The notes beneath the pieces are model-generated. The model made no database searches and was not told where the DNA came from. It worked only from the letters and a program-made list of their open reading frames with translations. The translations under genes were made by a program, and so were the position numbers. A DNA stretch of 33,481 nt from Oscillospiraceae bacterium (GTDB lineage: Bacteria > Bacillota > Clostridia > Oscillospirales > CAG-272). The DNA is taken from the NCBI GenBank assembly GCA_015065075.1, contig SVRA01000010.1, forward strand, positions 1 through 33,481. Direction: 5' to 3'. The stretch's first letter is position 1. Each line of letters begins with the position of its first letter. This document shows positions 1 to 8,851 of the stretch, piece after piece.

Positions 1-312
1 GAAAAGGGCGAGATAAATCCCGTGAGAAGCGGATTTATTCTCGGCAACAAGGATATTTTGTCCGCGGCAAGCGCCGATATGGACAAAAAGATACTTGCCG
101 GCATCTCGGTAAACAAGGACGGAGAGATCACAGGCAAAGCCGCGGTCAGCGACGAGCAGTTGGCGGGTATTGAAGATTCCCTGCACGCCTCGATAATCGG
201 CACGGCAAGATCGATGTATTCGGGCAAGGCTCCGCGCACTCCTTCAAAGGAAGCGTGTGGGTTCTGCTCCATTCGTTCGTCCTGCCCGTCGGCATACAAG
301 GAAAAGCATTAA
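1..312 (+). CDS. addB: ATP-dependent helicase/nuclease AddB, C-terminal fragment (5' truncated by window)
   Basis: Frame open from base 1; C-terminal CGFCSIRSSCPSAYKEKH resembles the AddB/RexB Fe-S cysteine tail; directly upstream of addA. Confidence 0.85.
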   Translation, partial: EKGEINPVRSGFILGNKDILSAASADMDKKILAGISVNKDGEITGKAAVSDEQLAGIEDSLHASIIGTARSMYSGKAPRTPSKEACGFCSIRSSCPSAYKEKH

Positions 313-328
313 TTAACCGGAGGATTTT

Positions 329-3300
329 ATGAAATTTACTAAAGCACAACAAGCGGCTATGAATGCTCGCGGGCAAACTCTGCTCGTCAGCGCCGCCGCA
401 GGCTCCGGCAAAACCTTTACACTTACACAAAGAATAATTAAAAGAATAATTGAAGAAGGAGTTGACATTTCAAGTCTTCTCATCGTCACGTTTACGCGCG
501 CCGCCGCGGGCGAGCTGAGGTCGAAGATATCCAAGGCTCTTGCCGAGGCGATCGCAGAACACCCTGACGACAAGCACCTGCAAAGGCAGATGCTCAAGCT
601 CGGAAGCGCGCATATCAGCACCATAGACTCGTTTTTCTCCGATCCCGTGCGAGCGAATTTTGAAAAGCTGGGACTTCCCGCTTCAATGAGGCTTTCCGAC
701 AAGGCAGAGCTCTCTCCTCTGCAGGAGGAGGTCATGAAGGAGGTCTTGGAGGGATTTTTTGAGCGCTGCGACGGGTTTTCGGACGGAAATTTGTCCTCCG
801 TAGGATACAGGAGCTTATTTTCGGATCTCGTTGGTATAATCTCGGTTGCCAGAGACAGCTCGGCACTGATCCCGACGCTGCTGAAGATATACGGCAAGCT
901 CATTACCGCGCCCGAGGGCATCGGTCAGCTCAAAAAGCACGCCGAACGAATGCAGAGATCGGCTTCGCTCGACTTTCTCGAGACCGACGAGGGCAGTATC
1001 GTTCGCGCAGAGCTTTGCTCCCTGCTCGGATACATAGCGTCGACCTTTGAAAAATGCTGTGACGATATGGCAACCGATCCCGTTCTGCGCGAAAAATATA
1101 TTCCCTGCTTTGCCGCAAACGCCGAGCTTTGCCGTTCGCTTTTGAGGGTCACGGAGAGTGAGAATTACGAATCGGTACGCTCTGCGTTCGCCGATTACGC
1201 TCCCGAACGGATACCCTCGCTGAAAAAGGGCGAAAGCACCGAGATCAGCGAATACTACAAAAACCTTCGCGGCAAAAAGCTAAATCCCACGATCAAAAAC
1301 GGGGCAAAGGAGCTTCTTTACGCCGAGCCCGCCGAAATATCGTCGTGGTACGAGCAAGCTGCAAGGCTCTGTCTATTGATTTTTGACATTCTTGCCGAAT
1401 ACGAGCGCCGCTACTCCGAGGAAAAGCTGAGCCGCGGACTTTGCGAATTCTCGGATATGCCCAAATTTATGCTCCGCTTGCTTCAAAACGAGGACGGCTC
1501 GCCCTCCGAATACGCGAAGTCGATATCGGCTGATTTTAACGAGGTATATATTGACGAATATCAGGACGTCAACGAGATACAGGACCGAATTTTCGAGATC
1601 ATCGGCGGCTCTCATCGCTTTATGGTGGGCGATATCAAGCAAAGCATTTACGGATTCCGAGAGGCAGAGCCCTCGATCTTTGCAGGCTACCGAAGAAGCT
1701 TTGCTCCGTACGACGAAAACGCACCTGAAGATCGTGGCGGAAGCACTATATTTATGTCAAACAATTTCAGGTGTGACGAAAACGTGGTGAAATTCACAAA
1801 TCTCGTTTGCTCCAAGATATTTTCCGCCTTCTCGGAAAGCATCGGCTACACCAAGGACGACGATCTTATCTTTTCCAAGGAAAAGCCCTTTGAGGATTAC
1901 CAAAGTCCCAAGGTCACAGTCGATCTCATTCAACCCGCACAAGCCGAAGACGAAGAGGACGAGGACAGTCCGTCAGCTCCCGCAGGCAATCTTTACGACG
2001 AGGCGATAGTTGTGGCAAACGAGATCGCAAGGCTCATCAGAGAGGGCAAAAAGGCGGACGGCACGCCAATTCGCGCCTCCGATATAGCCGTGCTCGTTCG
2101 AAGCCACTCCCACGCGAAGCCTCTTATCGCAAATCTCAATAAGCTTAACGTGAAATGCTCGACCTCGTCAAAGAGCGCACTTTTCGACGGAGAGGAAATG
2201 AGGCTTTTGATCGATCTTCTCTCGGTCATCGACAACCCGAGGCGCGATGTGCCGCTATGTCACGTTCTTACGGCGGCGCTCGGAGAGGCGGACGCGCTGT
2301 TCTCGCTTGAGGAGATCGTTGTCGTACGCCGTCACGCGCCTGCGTCAAAATCGTTATTCGACGCTGTTCTTGACTACGTCGGAGAGGACGTTGACTCATC
2401 GATCGCAAAAAAATGCCGCGAATTTGCCTGCGACCTTCAAAGACTGCGCGAGATCTCGTCGAAGCTTTCCGCCGACAAGCTGCTCCGCGTGATCGGTGAT
2501 CACGAGAAGTATCAGGCGGTGTGCTCGGGCGAGGCATACACCTATCTTTACGATTGCGCTTGCAAATACGTGAAGAGCTCTTGGAACGGTCTTTACGCTT
2601 TCCTTTCCTACTTCAAAAAGCTTATAGAAAAAGGCGAATCGGGCGCAGAGCCCGTAAAATCCGACCCCGACAGCGTCACGATCATGTCGATACATCAGTC
2701 AAAAGGATTGGAGTTCAACACCTGCTTTTTGTTCGGTCTCGCCAAGCAATTCAGCACGGAGGATTCAAAATCTCCGCTGTTGTTTACCAAGGAGCTCGGC
2801 ATCTCGCCAAAGCTTCCGCCAAGAGAGGACGAAAACGGCGATCGACTCGACGCTATACGCGTGCGCTACAAAAACAATCTGCTTTTCCAATCCGCCAACA
2901 AGCTGATCAAGCGCAAGCAGCTTGAGGAGGAGGCGAGGATCTTCTACGTGGCGCTGACGCGAGCACGAGAAAGGCTTTATCTCAGCGCAACTCTCAACAA
3001 GCCGATCCCCGAATATTTCGCGGAAATAGCAAACAATGCCGACAAGGCTTACGGCATCAGATCCTCCAAAAATTACGTCCGTCAGACTCTGCTTGCGCTC
3101 TCGGAATATTGTGACTGTGACAAAGACGGAATTTTTGAGATCAACGCCTTCGACAAGGGCAAAAACACTCTCGTCTCTCCGCTTGGAAGGTCGGCTTCTC
3201 GCTCCGACTCTGCGGCCGCCGACGAATATTCCAAGGAGCTGGCTATTTTGCTCTCTCAAAAGAATGCGATGAGCGACGAGGAAAAGATACTTGCTATGAT

Positions 3301-4057
3301 CCCCGCAAAAGTGGCTGCCTCCAAGGTCTCGCCCTCTATGCTTGACGACAGCGTTTTCATTCCTGTTCCCACGGGAGAAGCGTTTGCGATCGGCGAGGAC
3401 GATCCGAGCGAGCAGGATCGCGACGACGCAATTCAGATAAAGCGCAGAATAGACCTTATGCGCTCACGCAAGGTCAGCTTTGACGATCTGCTTGAGGTCA
3501 ACAAGAAGCCCACCGCCGCCGAGCGAGGAACGGCAACTCATCTGTTCTTACAATACTGCGACTATCAGTACGCGGCTGAAAACGGCATCGATGCCGAGAT
3601 CGACCGCTTGCGCGAGAAGCGTTTTATCAGCAACCGAGTCGCCGAGACGATAAATCGCAGGCAGCTTTCGGGATTTTTTGAAAGCGAATTGTTCGGCTTC
3701 ATAAAAAATGCCAAGAAGATCCACCGAGAATTCCACTTCCGTATGTTCCGCCCTGCCGCCGATTTTACCGAGGACAAGCGAACCAAAAAGCTGGTTTCGG
3801 ATAAAAAGATCTTCGTTCAGGGCTCTATCGACCTTATTATTGAGGGCGCCGACGGAGAACTGATCCTTTGCGACTACAAGACCGACAGAATATCGCCCGA
3901 GCAAAAGGCTGACCATGCACTTCTCGTTGCAAGTATGCGGGAAAAGCACGGATATCAGCTTGGAGAATATCGACACGCGGTTGAACGGATCTTTGGTAAG
4001 GCACCCTCAAAGGTGTTTATCTACTCGGTTCCGATTGGAAGGATAATCGAGCTTTAA
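329..4057 (+). CDS. addA: ATP-dependent helicase/nuclease subunit A (AddA)
   Basis: Walker A AAAGSGKTFTLTQRI, UvrD-like motifs (YIDEYQDVNEIQDRIFEII, VGDIKQSIYGFR, SIHQSKGLEF, VALTRARERLYL), C-terminal nuclease motif LILCDYKTDRI; SD ccggagg upstream. Confidence 0.97.
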   Translation: MKFTKAQQAAMNARGQTLLVSAAAGSGKTFTLTQRIIKRIIEEGVDISSLLIVTFTRAAAGELRSKISKALAEAIAEHPDDKHLQRQMLKLGSAHISTIDSFFSDPVRANFEKLGLPASMRLSDKAELSPLQEEVMKEVLEGFFERCDGFSDGNLSSVGYRSLFSDLVGIISVARDSSALIPTLLKIYGKLITAPEGIGQLKKHAERMQRSASLDFLETDEGSIVRAELCSLLGYIASTFEKCCDDMATDPVLREKYIPCFAANAELCRSLLRVTESENYESVRSAFADYAPERIPSLKKGESTEISEYYKNLRGKKLNPTIKNGAKELLYAEPAEISSWYEQAARLCLLIFDILAEYERRYSEEKLSRGLCEFSDMPKFMLRLLQNEDGSPSEYAKSISADFNEVYIDEYQDVNEIQDRIFEIIGGSHRFMVGDIKQSIYGFREAEPSIFAGYRRSFAPYDENAPEDRGGSTIFMSNNFRCDENVVKFTNLVCSKIFSAFSESIGYTKDDDLIFSKEKPFEDYQSPKVTVDLIQPAQAEDEEDEDSPSAPAGNLYDEAIVVANEIARLIREGKKADGTPIRASDIAVLVRSHSHAKPLIANLNKLNVKCSTSSKSALFDGEEMRLLIDLLSVIDNPRRDVPLCHVLTAALGEADALFSLEEIVVVRRHAPASKSLFDAVLDYVGEDVDSSIAKKCREFACDLQRLREISSKLSADKLLRVIGDHEKYQAVCSGEAYTYLYDCACKYVKSSWNGLYAFLSYFKKLIEKGESGAEPVKSDPDSVTIMSIHQSKGLEFNTCFLFGLAKQFSTEDSKSPLLFTKELGISPKLPPREDENGDRLDAIRVRYKNNLLFQSANKLIKRKQLEEEARIFYVALTRARERLYLSATLNKPIPEYFAEIANNADKAYGIRSSKNYVRQTLLALSEYCDCDKDGIFEINAFDKGKNTLVSPLGRSASRSDSAAADEYSKELAILLSQKNAMSDEEKILAMIPAKVAASKVSPSMLDDSVFIPVPTGEAFAIGEDDPSEQDRDDAIQIKRRIDLMRSRKVSFDDLLEVNKKPTAAERGTATHLFLQYCDYQYAAENGIDAEIDRLREKRFISNRVAETINRRQLSGFFESELFGFIKNAKKIHREFHFRMFRPAADFTEDKRTKKLVSDKKIFVQGSIDLIIEGADGELILCDYKTDRISPEQKADHALLVASMREKHGYQLGEYRHAVERIFGKAPSKVFIYSVPIGRIIEL

Positions 4058-4070
4058 TTTCAAACAAAGC

Positions 4071-4104
4071 AAAAGCCATCGCCTCATTTGAGGCGATGGC
4101 TTTT
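4071..4104. terminator. Bidirectional intrinsic terminator between convergent addA and eno
   Basis: Perfect 16-bp arms AAAAGCCATCGCCTCA / TGAGGCGATGGCTTTT with TT loop; A-rich and T-rich flanks on either side. Confidence 0.92.
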
Positions 4105-4109
4105 GTTTA

Positions 4110-5429
4110 TTAACATTGGTCGCCGCAATAGGTCGTCGCCGTAGGCCTTACGCCGTCGGGCTTTTGACCGTAGGTCGCCGAGTGACCGAGTGACGCTTCG
4201 ATGCGTAAAAGTCGGTTATACTTTGCCACTCGGTCGCTTCGGCAAGGCGCGCCCGATTTTATAAAGGGCGCGCCAAGCCCGACGGCGAGGTCAGCGATAG
4301 TCGTATCCTCGGTCTCGCCCGAACGGTGAGACAAAATATACGAATATCCTGCAGATGCGGCTATATTCGTCACGCCGATGACCTCGGACAAGCTTCCTAC
4401 CTGGTTTGGCTTTACCAGGATCGCGTTTGCCGCGCCGACCTCTATTCCCCTCTGAAGTCTTGACGGTGCGGTAACGAACAGGTCGTCGCCCACGAGCATT
4501 ACGCGATCACCGAGTCTTTCAGTGATGACTCGCCAGCCCTCAAAATCGCGCTGGTCGAGGGGGTCCTCGATAGAAATTATCGGATATTCGCGTGTCAGCC
4601 CTTCGTAATAGTCTATCAGCTCTTCTCTGCTCATCTCCTTGTTGCGCTTGGGGAGTTTATAGGTCTTGGTCTCCTCGTCGTACCATTCGCTTGACGCTAC
4701 GTCGAGCGCGAGCTTGACCGTATCGGTATCATATCCTGCCGCATTTATCGCCTCACAGAGATATTGGAGCGCCTGCTCGTCGGAGTCAAGGCTTGGGGCA
4801 AAGCCTCCCTCGTCGCCCACGGCGGTGGAAAGCTTTTTATCCTTCAATATTTTACCTAAAGCGTGGTAGATCTCGCTTCCCATTCGCAGAGCGTCGGCAA
4901 ACGAGGGCGCACCCGTGGGAACGATCATAAACTCCTGTATCTCGACGTTATTGGATGCGTGCGCGCCTCCGTTAAGCACGTTCATCATCGGGATCGGCAG
5001 TCTTGACGCTCTCGCGCCTCCTATCCAGCGAAACAGCGGAACTCCGTAGGCGTTGGCGCAGGCTCTTGCCGCCGCGAGCGAAACTGCAAGGATCGCGTTA
5101 GCGCCAAGCTTGGATTTGTTTTCCGTGCCGTCAAGCTCGATCATCAAACGGTCGATCGTGGATTGCTCGGACGCATATACCCCCACGAGCTCGGGCGAGA
5201 TCAAGCGGCAGATATTATTCACCGCCTCGAGCACTCCCTTGCCGCCGTATCTGCTGCTGTCCCGATCTCTTTTCTCACAAGCCTCGTATATGCCCGTTGA
5301 CGCGCCCGAAGGCACGCTTGCCACTCCTATCGTGCCGTCGGACAAGACAACGGTGGCTTCAACTGTCGGGTTGCCTCGGGAATCGAGTATTTCTCTTCCC
5401 GTGCATTTGACTATCTGCGGTTTTATCAT
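4110..5429 (-). CDS. eno: Enolase (phosphopyruvate hydratase)
   Basis: GREILDSRGNPTVE, GASTGIYEA, VGDEGGFAP, SHRSGETEDTTIADLAVG, RSDRVAKYNRLLRIE. Confidence 0.98.
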   Translation of the reverse strand: MIKPQIVKCTGREILDSRGNPTVEATVVLSDGTIGVASVPSGASTGIYEACEKRDRDSSRYGGKGVLEAVNNICRLISPELVGVYASEQSTIDRLMIELDGTENKSKLGANAILAVSLAAARACANAYGVPLFRWIGGARASRLPIPMMNVLNGGAHASNNVEIQEFMIVPTGAPSFADALRMGSEIYHALGKILKDKKLSTAVGDEGGFAPSLDSDEQALQYLCEAINAAGYDTDTVKLALDVASSEWYDEETKTYKLPKRNKEMSREELIDYYEGLTREYPIISIEDPLDQRDFEGWRVITERLGDRVMLVGDDLFVTAPSRLQRGIEVGAANAILVKPNQVGSLSEVIGVTNIAASAGYSYILSHRSGETEDTTIADLAVGLGAPFIKSGAPCRSDRVAKYNRLLRIEASLGHSATYGQKPDGVRPTATTYCGDQC

Positions 5430-5496
5430 AATTTATATCCAACCTTTCTTTATTTCTATATTAGTATTATTTTGCCGTTCGAAATAAATTATGCGA

Positions 5497-5541
5497 AAAA
5501 AGAAACGTCCCCGTTCTTATTTTTAGAAACGGAGACGTTTT
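5497..5541 (-). terminator. Intrinsic terminator after the FolC-like gene
   Basis: Minus strand AAACGTCTCCGTTTCT...AGAACGGGGACGTTT followed by CTTTTTTCG. Confidence 0.8.
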
Positions 5542-5545
5542 CATT

Positions 5546-6790
5546 TTAAATATTCATCGTTTTAATGAATTCGGTCTTTATCTCGGCTGCAAACTCTACC
5601 GAACCAAAGCAGAAGATCAGTTTTTCGTTCTTGCCAAGCTCCACAAGTTCTTTCGCCGCTTCCTTTGATGTTTTGCAGCCGATCACATTCTCTGTGGGCA
5701 GGTCTTCCTGCGTTTCGCCCCCCACAAGAACGATATTATTCAATTTTCTGCCTGAAAATGCGGATAAAAGATTTTTGAGGTTTGCTTTTGGGTCGGGAGA
5801 CACAACTAGCGAAAAGCTTTCGCACTCGCCCCAGATCTCGTCCGCGGTCTTAAGCATCTGGATCAATTCTTCCCTCACTCTTGCCGAATCGGCTACTATT
5901 ATAGGCGATGCCGATATTATTTCAAAGCAACGGGAATCCGCAACCGACGAAATCCCCTCAAAAATTCCGCTCCACGGCATTTTTACGCCTCCGCGACGCA
6001 AAGCCAGCGCCGACTCGACTGCAGTGATAACACAATCCCTCAAAATGTACGACGGACTGCGCAGGGTATACCCTTCCTTACCGCCATAATTAAATGTCAA
6101 TTTTCGGGGAGAGATATCAGTCAATTCAAACTGTGCTTTCACGGGAATATAGAGTCTTACTCCACTTATAGCGCACGCCTGCGAGATCTTATTATACACG
6201 TCGCTTCGCTGATTTCCGCTTACGACCTCGCGAGTGCCTCGGCGGATAACGTCACACATGGTTTTTATCTTCTCGGCTGCTCCGCCACCCTCGTAGACGG
6301 TTGGGACAACGATGAGATCGTACGGTGCACATATTGCGTCGAGCGCCATACCGTCCTTTGAAAGTCCCTCTAAAATAACGTACTCACATGCCTCGAGCTT
6401 ACACATCAGAAGTCCGAGAGCCAAAACCATTTCTTCTCTCGTATACATATCGTCGGGATCGTTTTTGGCCACGCTTTTGAGTGCGGTGACCGATTTATTG
6501 TAGGTCTCGATACCTGCAATTTCACCGTTCAGAAGAATTGAGCTTCTCGAATCAAAATCGAAGCAGCTCATAATGCGCCCAACGCTATGCTCCGAGCTTT
6601 TAATGATATTCTCAAGCAAAACTGCACAAGCGTGGCCTGCACCCCCGTCGGGAACACAAATATATCTTGTGCCGACGTTTATTCTGCCGAGGCGCTTGCA
6701 GAGATCTGCTATTCTTTTTTGGGAAATATCGGTGGGGGTTTTTGCGGGAGAAAAGCTATTCATATATTTCAGAGAATTTGAATATTTCAT
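5546..6790 (-). CDS. Folylpolyglutamate synthase/Mur-ligase-like protein with degenerate active-site motifs (putative pseudoenzyme)
   Basis: FolC-like layout: N-terminal KYMNSF..., MVLALGLLMCKLEACEYVILEGLSKDGMALDAI (cf. FolC EVGLGGRLDATN region), RKLTFNYGGKE...YILRDCVITAVESALAL, CFEIISASPIIVADSAR (cf. RFE...P-hhhDGAHN); GTNGKGS replaced by PDGGAGHA. Confidence 0.65.
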   Translation of the reverse strand: MKYSNSLKYMNSFSPAKTPTDISQKRIADLCKRLGRINVGTRYICVPDGGAGHACAVLLENIIKSSEHSVGRIMSCFDFDSRSSILLNGEIAGIETYNKSVTALKSVAKNDPDDMYTREEMVLALGLLMCKLEACEYVILEGLSKDGMALDAICAPYDLIVVPTVYEGGGAAEKIKTMCDVIRRGTREVVSGNQRSDVYNKISQACAISGVRLYIPVKAQFELTDISPRKLTFNYGGKEGYTLRSPSYILRDCVITAVESALALRRGGVKMPWSGIFEGISSVADSRCFEIISASPIIVADSARVREELIQMLKTADEIWGECESFSLVVSPDPKANLKNLLSAFSGRKLNNIVLVGGETQEDLPTENVIGCKTSKEAAKELVELGKNEKLIFCFGSVEFAAEIKTEFIKTMNI

Positions 6791-8730
6791 CTCGGCACTT
6801 CCTTTAAAATCATTGCACTGTCAGCTCTTACTGTCATTTCATCGTTATATCTCTCGCCGCTTATAAGGTCGATATAGGTTGAACCCTCGGGGATCTCAAA
6901 CCTAAAATCAGCACCTCTGTTAGCGACGGTTATTACGCGACTATCCTCTTTTTCACGGACGTATACGATCGCGCCGTTTTCGTGACTGACAACGTAAAAT
7001 CTTCCGCCGTCAAGCGCGCTTTCTTGCTTTCTTATTTCTCCGAGCTTGCGGTAATAGTCAAGCAGTTCTTTGCGGTGTGACTCATCCATCTTATGCCACG
7101 GGAAAGGCATACGGCAGAAGGGATCGCCGTATCCCTCCATACCGATCTCGTCGCCATAATAGACCGACGGGATACCGTACACGGTGAACTGAAGCGCGGC
7201 GGCGATCTTAAGCATTTCGATTCCATGACTTAACTGATCGCGGGAGAGCTTCTTGGTCGATTTGGCTTTATTATCGAGAAATTCGTCCTCGGCATCTCTG
7301 CCGAGTACGGTGAGGATACGGTCGGTATCGTGCGTACCGATAATATTCATCAATTTATGCGAAACGCAGGGCGGATACGAGGAATATATCTCGGTGAGTG
7401 TATTGTAAAGCGTTTCCTCATCTCCCCACTGGCAAAATGAGATTATCGCATTCTTCACGGGATAATTCATAACGCTGTCGAGCTGACTTCCTCTGAAATA
7501 GCGTCTTCTCTTGCCGTATGCGACCTTATCGGCGGCGTTTTCCCAGACCTCACCGATGATCACTGCATCAGAGTTGCTTGCTCTCTTTGCGCTGACTCGC
7601 AATTCGTCGAGAAATTCGTCGGAGAGCTCGTCCGCGACGTCAAGTCGCCAACCAACGATGCCACGGTCTATATATTTTTGAATTATACCGCCCTCACCCG
7701 TAAAATAGTGGCGGCAATCCTCATTTTCATGGTTAAGCTTGGGCAATATCTCTATTCCCCACCAAGATTCGTATTCATTGGGATAATTTCTGAAATTATA
7801 CCAATTACGCTTTGGCGAGTTGGGGTCGTTATACGCTCCGCCATCGCCGTATTTTTTATAACGGTTGAAATACACGCTATCGTCGCCCGTGTGGTTGAAA
7901 ACTCCGTCGAGAATGATACCGATGCCCTTTTCTTTCGCTTTTGCAACAAGGTTATCAAACGCTTCGTCTCCGCCGAACATCTCGTCTATACGCTCGTAAT
8001 TTGCGGTGTCGTATTTATGATTGGAATATGCCTCGAATATCGGGCAGAGGTATATGTAGGTTACCCCGAGTGAGCAAAGATAGTCGAGCTTTTCGGCAAC
8101 TCCCCACAAATTTCCACCAAAGAACATATTATTCTTCAGCGGCTGACCTGCATACTCCTGATATTGCGGAATGCCCTTTTCCCAGTCCTCATTAAGCACT
8201 GCATCCTCGCGGATCTTTATGCTTTTTGCCTTGTCGCTCTCTCCACGGAAAAATCTGTCCGTGAATATCTGATACATCACTCCCTTGCCGAAGCTGTCGG
8301 GGGTCTTGAAATCCTTTTCGTAGACAAGCATACGGAAGCGCGAGCCCGCCTTTTCGTTAAGCTCGAAATCAAAATTGTTATATGTATCGGTAAAAAGCGT
8401 ATTTAAGCCGCGAAGAAAGAGAAATTCGTAGTAAAATAGTCCTTGGTCTTCTCCTCGGCAGAGCGCCTTTGTATCAAGAGTACAGCAATATACGTCCTCT
8501 CTGTTGTCCGATCGGCAAAAATCCAAGGGGATATCAACGTCACATTCGCCGTCCCTACAGATGCGCAAAACTACTCCCGACGCGCCAAAGCGATGGGAAA
8601 CAGTCACCTCTATATCTATAATATCTCCGCACGGAAAAGCGCCGAGACCCGAAACGTCCTCGGCATTTATAAATTTACGTATCTGCACGGTGCCCGTGCT
8701 CTCTGCTTGTTGATAAAATTTTGGGAGCAT
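6787..8730 (-). CDS. GH13 alpha-amylase-family glycosidase (neopullulanase/maltodextrin glucosidase-like)
   Basis: GIILDGVFNHTGDDS, GWRLDVADELS, VIIGEVWEN, NIIGTHDTDRIL, GIPSVYYGDEIGMEG; N-terminal beta domain; 4-nt overlap with the downstream gene. Confidence 0.93.
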   Translation of the reverse strand: MLPKFYQQAESTGTVQIRKFINAEDVSGLGAFPCGDIIDIEVTVSHRFGASGVVLRICRDGECDVDIPLDFCRSDNREDVYCCTLDTKALCRGEDQGLFYYEFLFLRGLNTLFTDTYNNFDFELNEKAGSRFRMLVYEKDFKTPDSFGKGVMYQIFTDRFFRGESDKAKSIKIREDAVLNEDWEKGIPQYQEYAGQPLKNNMFFGGNLWGVAEKLDYLCSLGVTYIYLCPIFEAYSNHKYDTANYERIDEMFGGDEAFDNLVAKAKEKGIGIILDGVFNHTGDDSVYFNRYKKYGDGGAYNDPNSPKRNWYNFRNYPNEYESWWGIEILPKLNHENEDCRHYFTGEGGIIQKYIDRGIVGWRLDVADELSDEFLDELRVSAKRASNSDAVIIGEVWENAADKVAYGKRRRYFRGSQLDSVMNYPVKNAIISFCQWGDEETLYNTLTEIYSSYPPCVSHKLMNIIGTHDTDRILTVLGRDAEDEFLDNKAKSTKKLSRDQLSHGIEMLKIAAALQFTVYGIPSVYYGDEIGMEGYGDPFCRMPFPWHKMDESHRKELLDYYRKLGEIRKQESALDGGRFYVVSHENGAIVYVREKEDSRVITVANRGADFRFEIPEGSTYIDLISGERYNDEMTVRADSAMILKEVPR

Positions 8731-8763
8731 CTTTTTTTCTTTCTTCGATCTGCTTTATTTTTA

Positions 8764-8802
8764 CCTTTCCCGAGGTAACGCGCAGCGCCACCTCGGGAAA
8801 GG
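8764..8802. other. Intercistronic stem-loop between glgP and the GH13 gene
   Basis: CCTTTCCCGAGGT / ACCTCGGGAAAGG, 13-bp perfect arms; no strong T-tract on the minus strand, so not a classical terminator. Confidence 0.75.
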
Positions 8803-8851
8803 ATCAAAAAGCAAACCGACATTTATTAAAAATTTATGGTCTTTTCATCTA

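Noticed and set aside
313-921. 202-aa minus-strand ORF inside addA, and other 60-160 aa ORFs within addA (e.g. 2521..2925, 2765..3259)
   Set aside because: Overlap the clearly coding addA frame; Ser/Arg-rich low-information sequences, no SD
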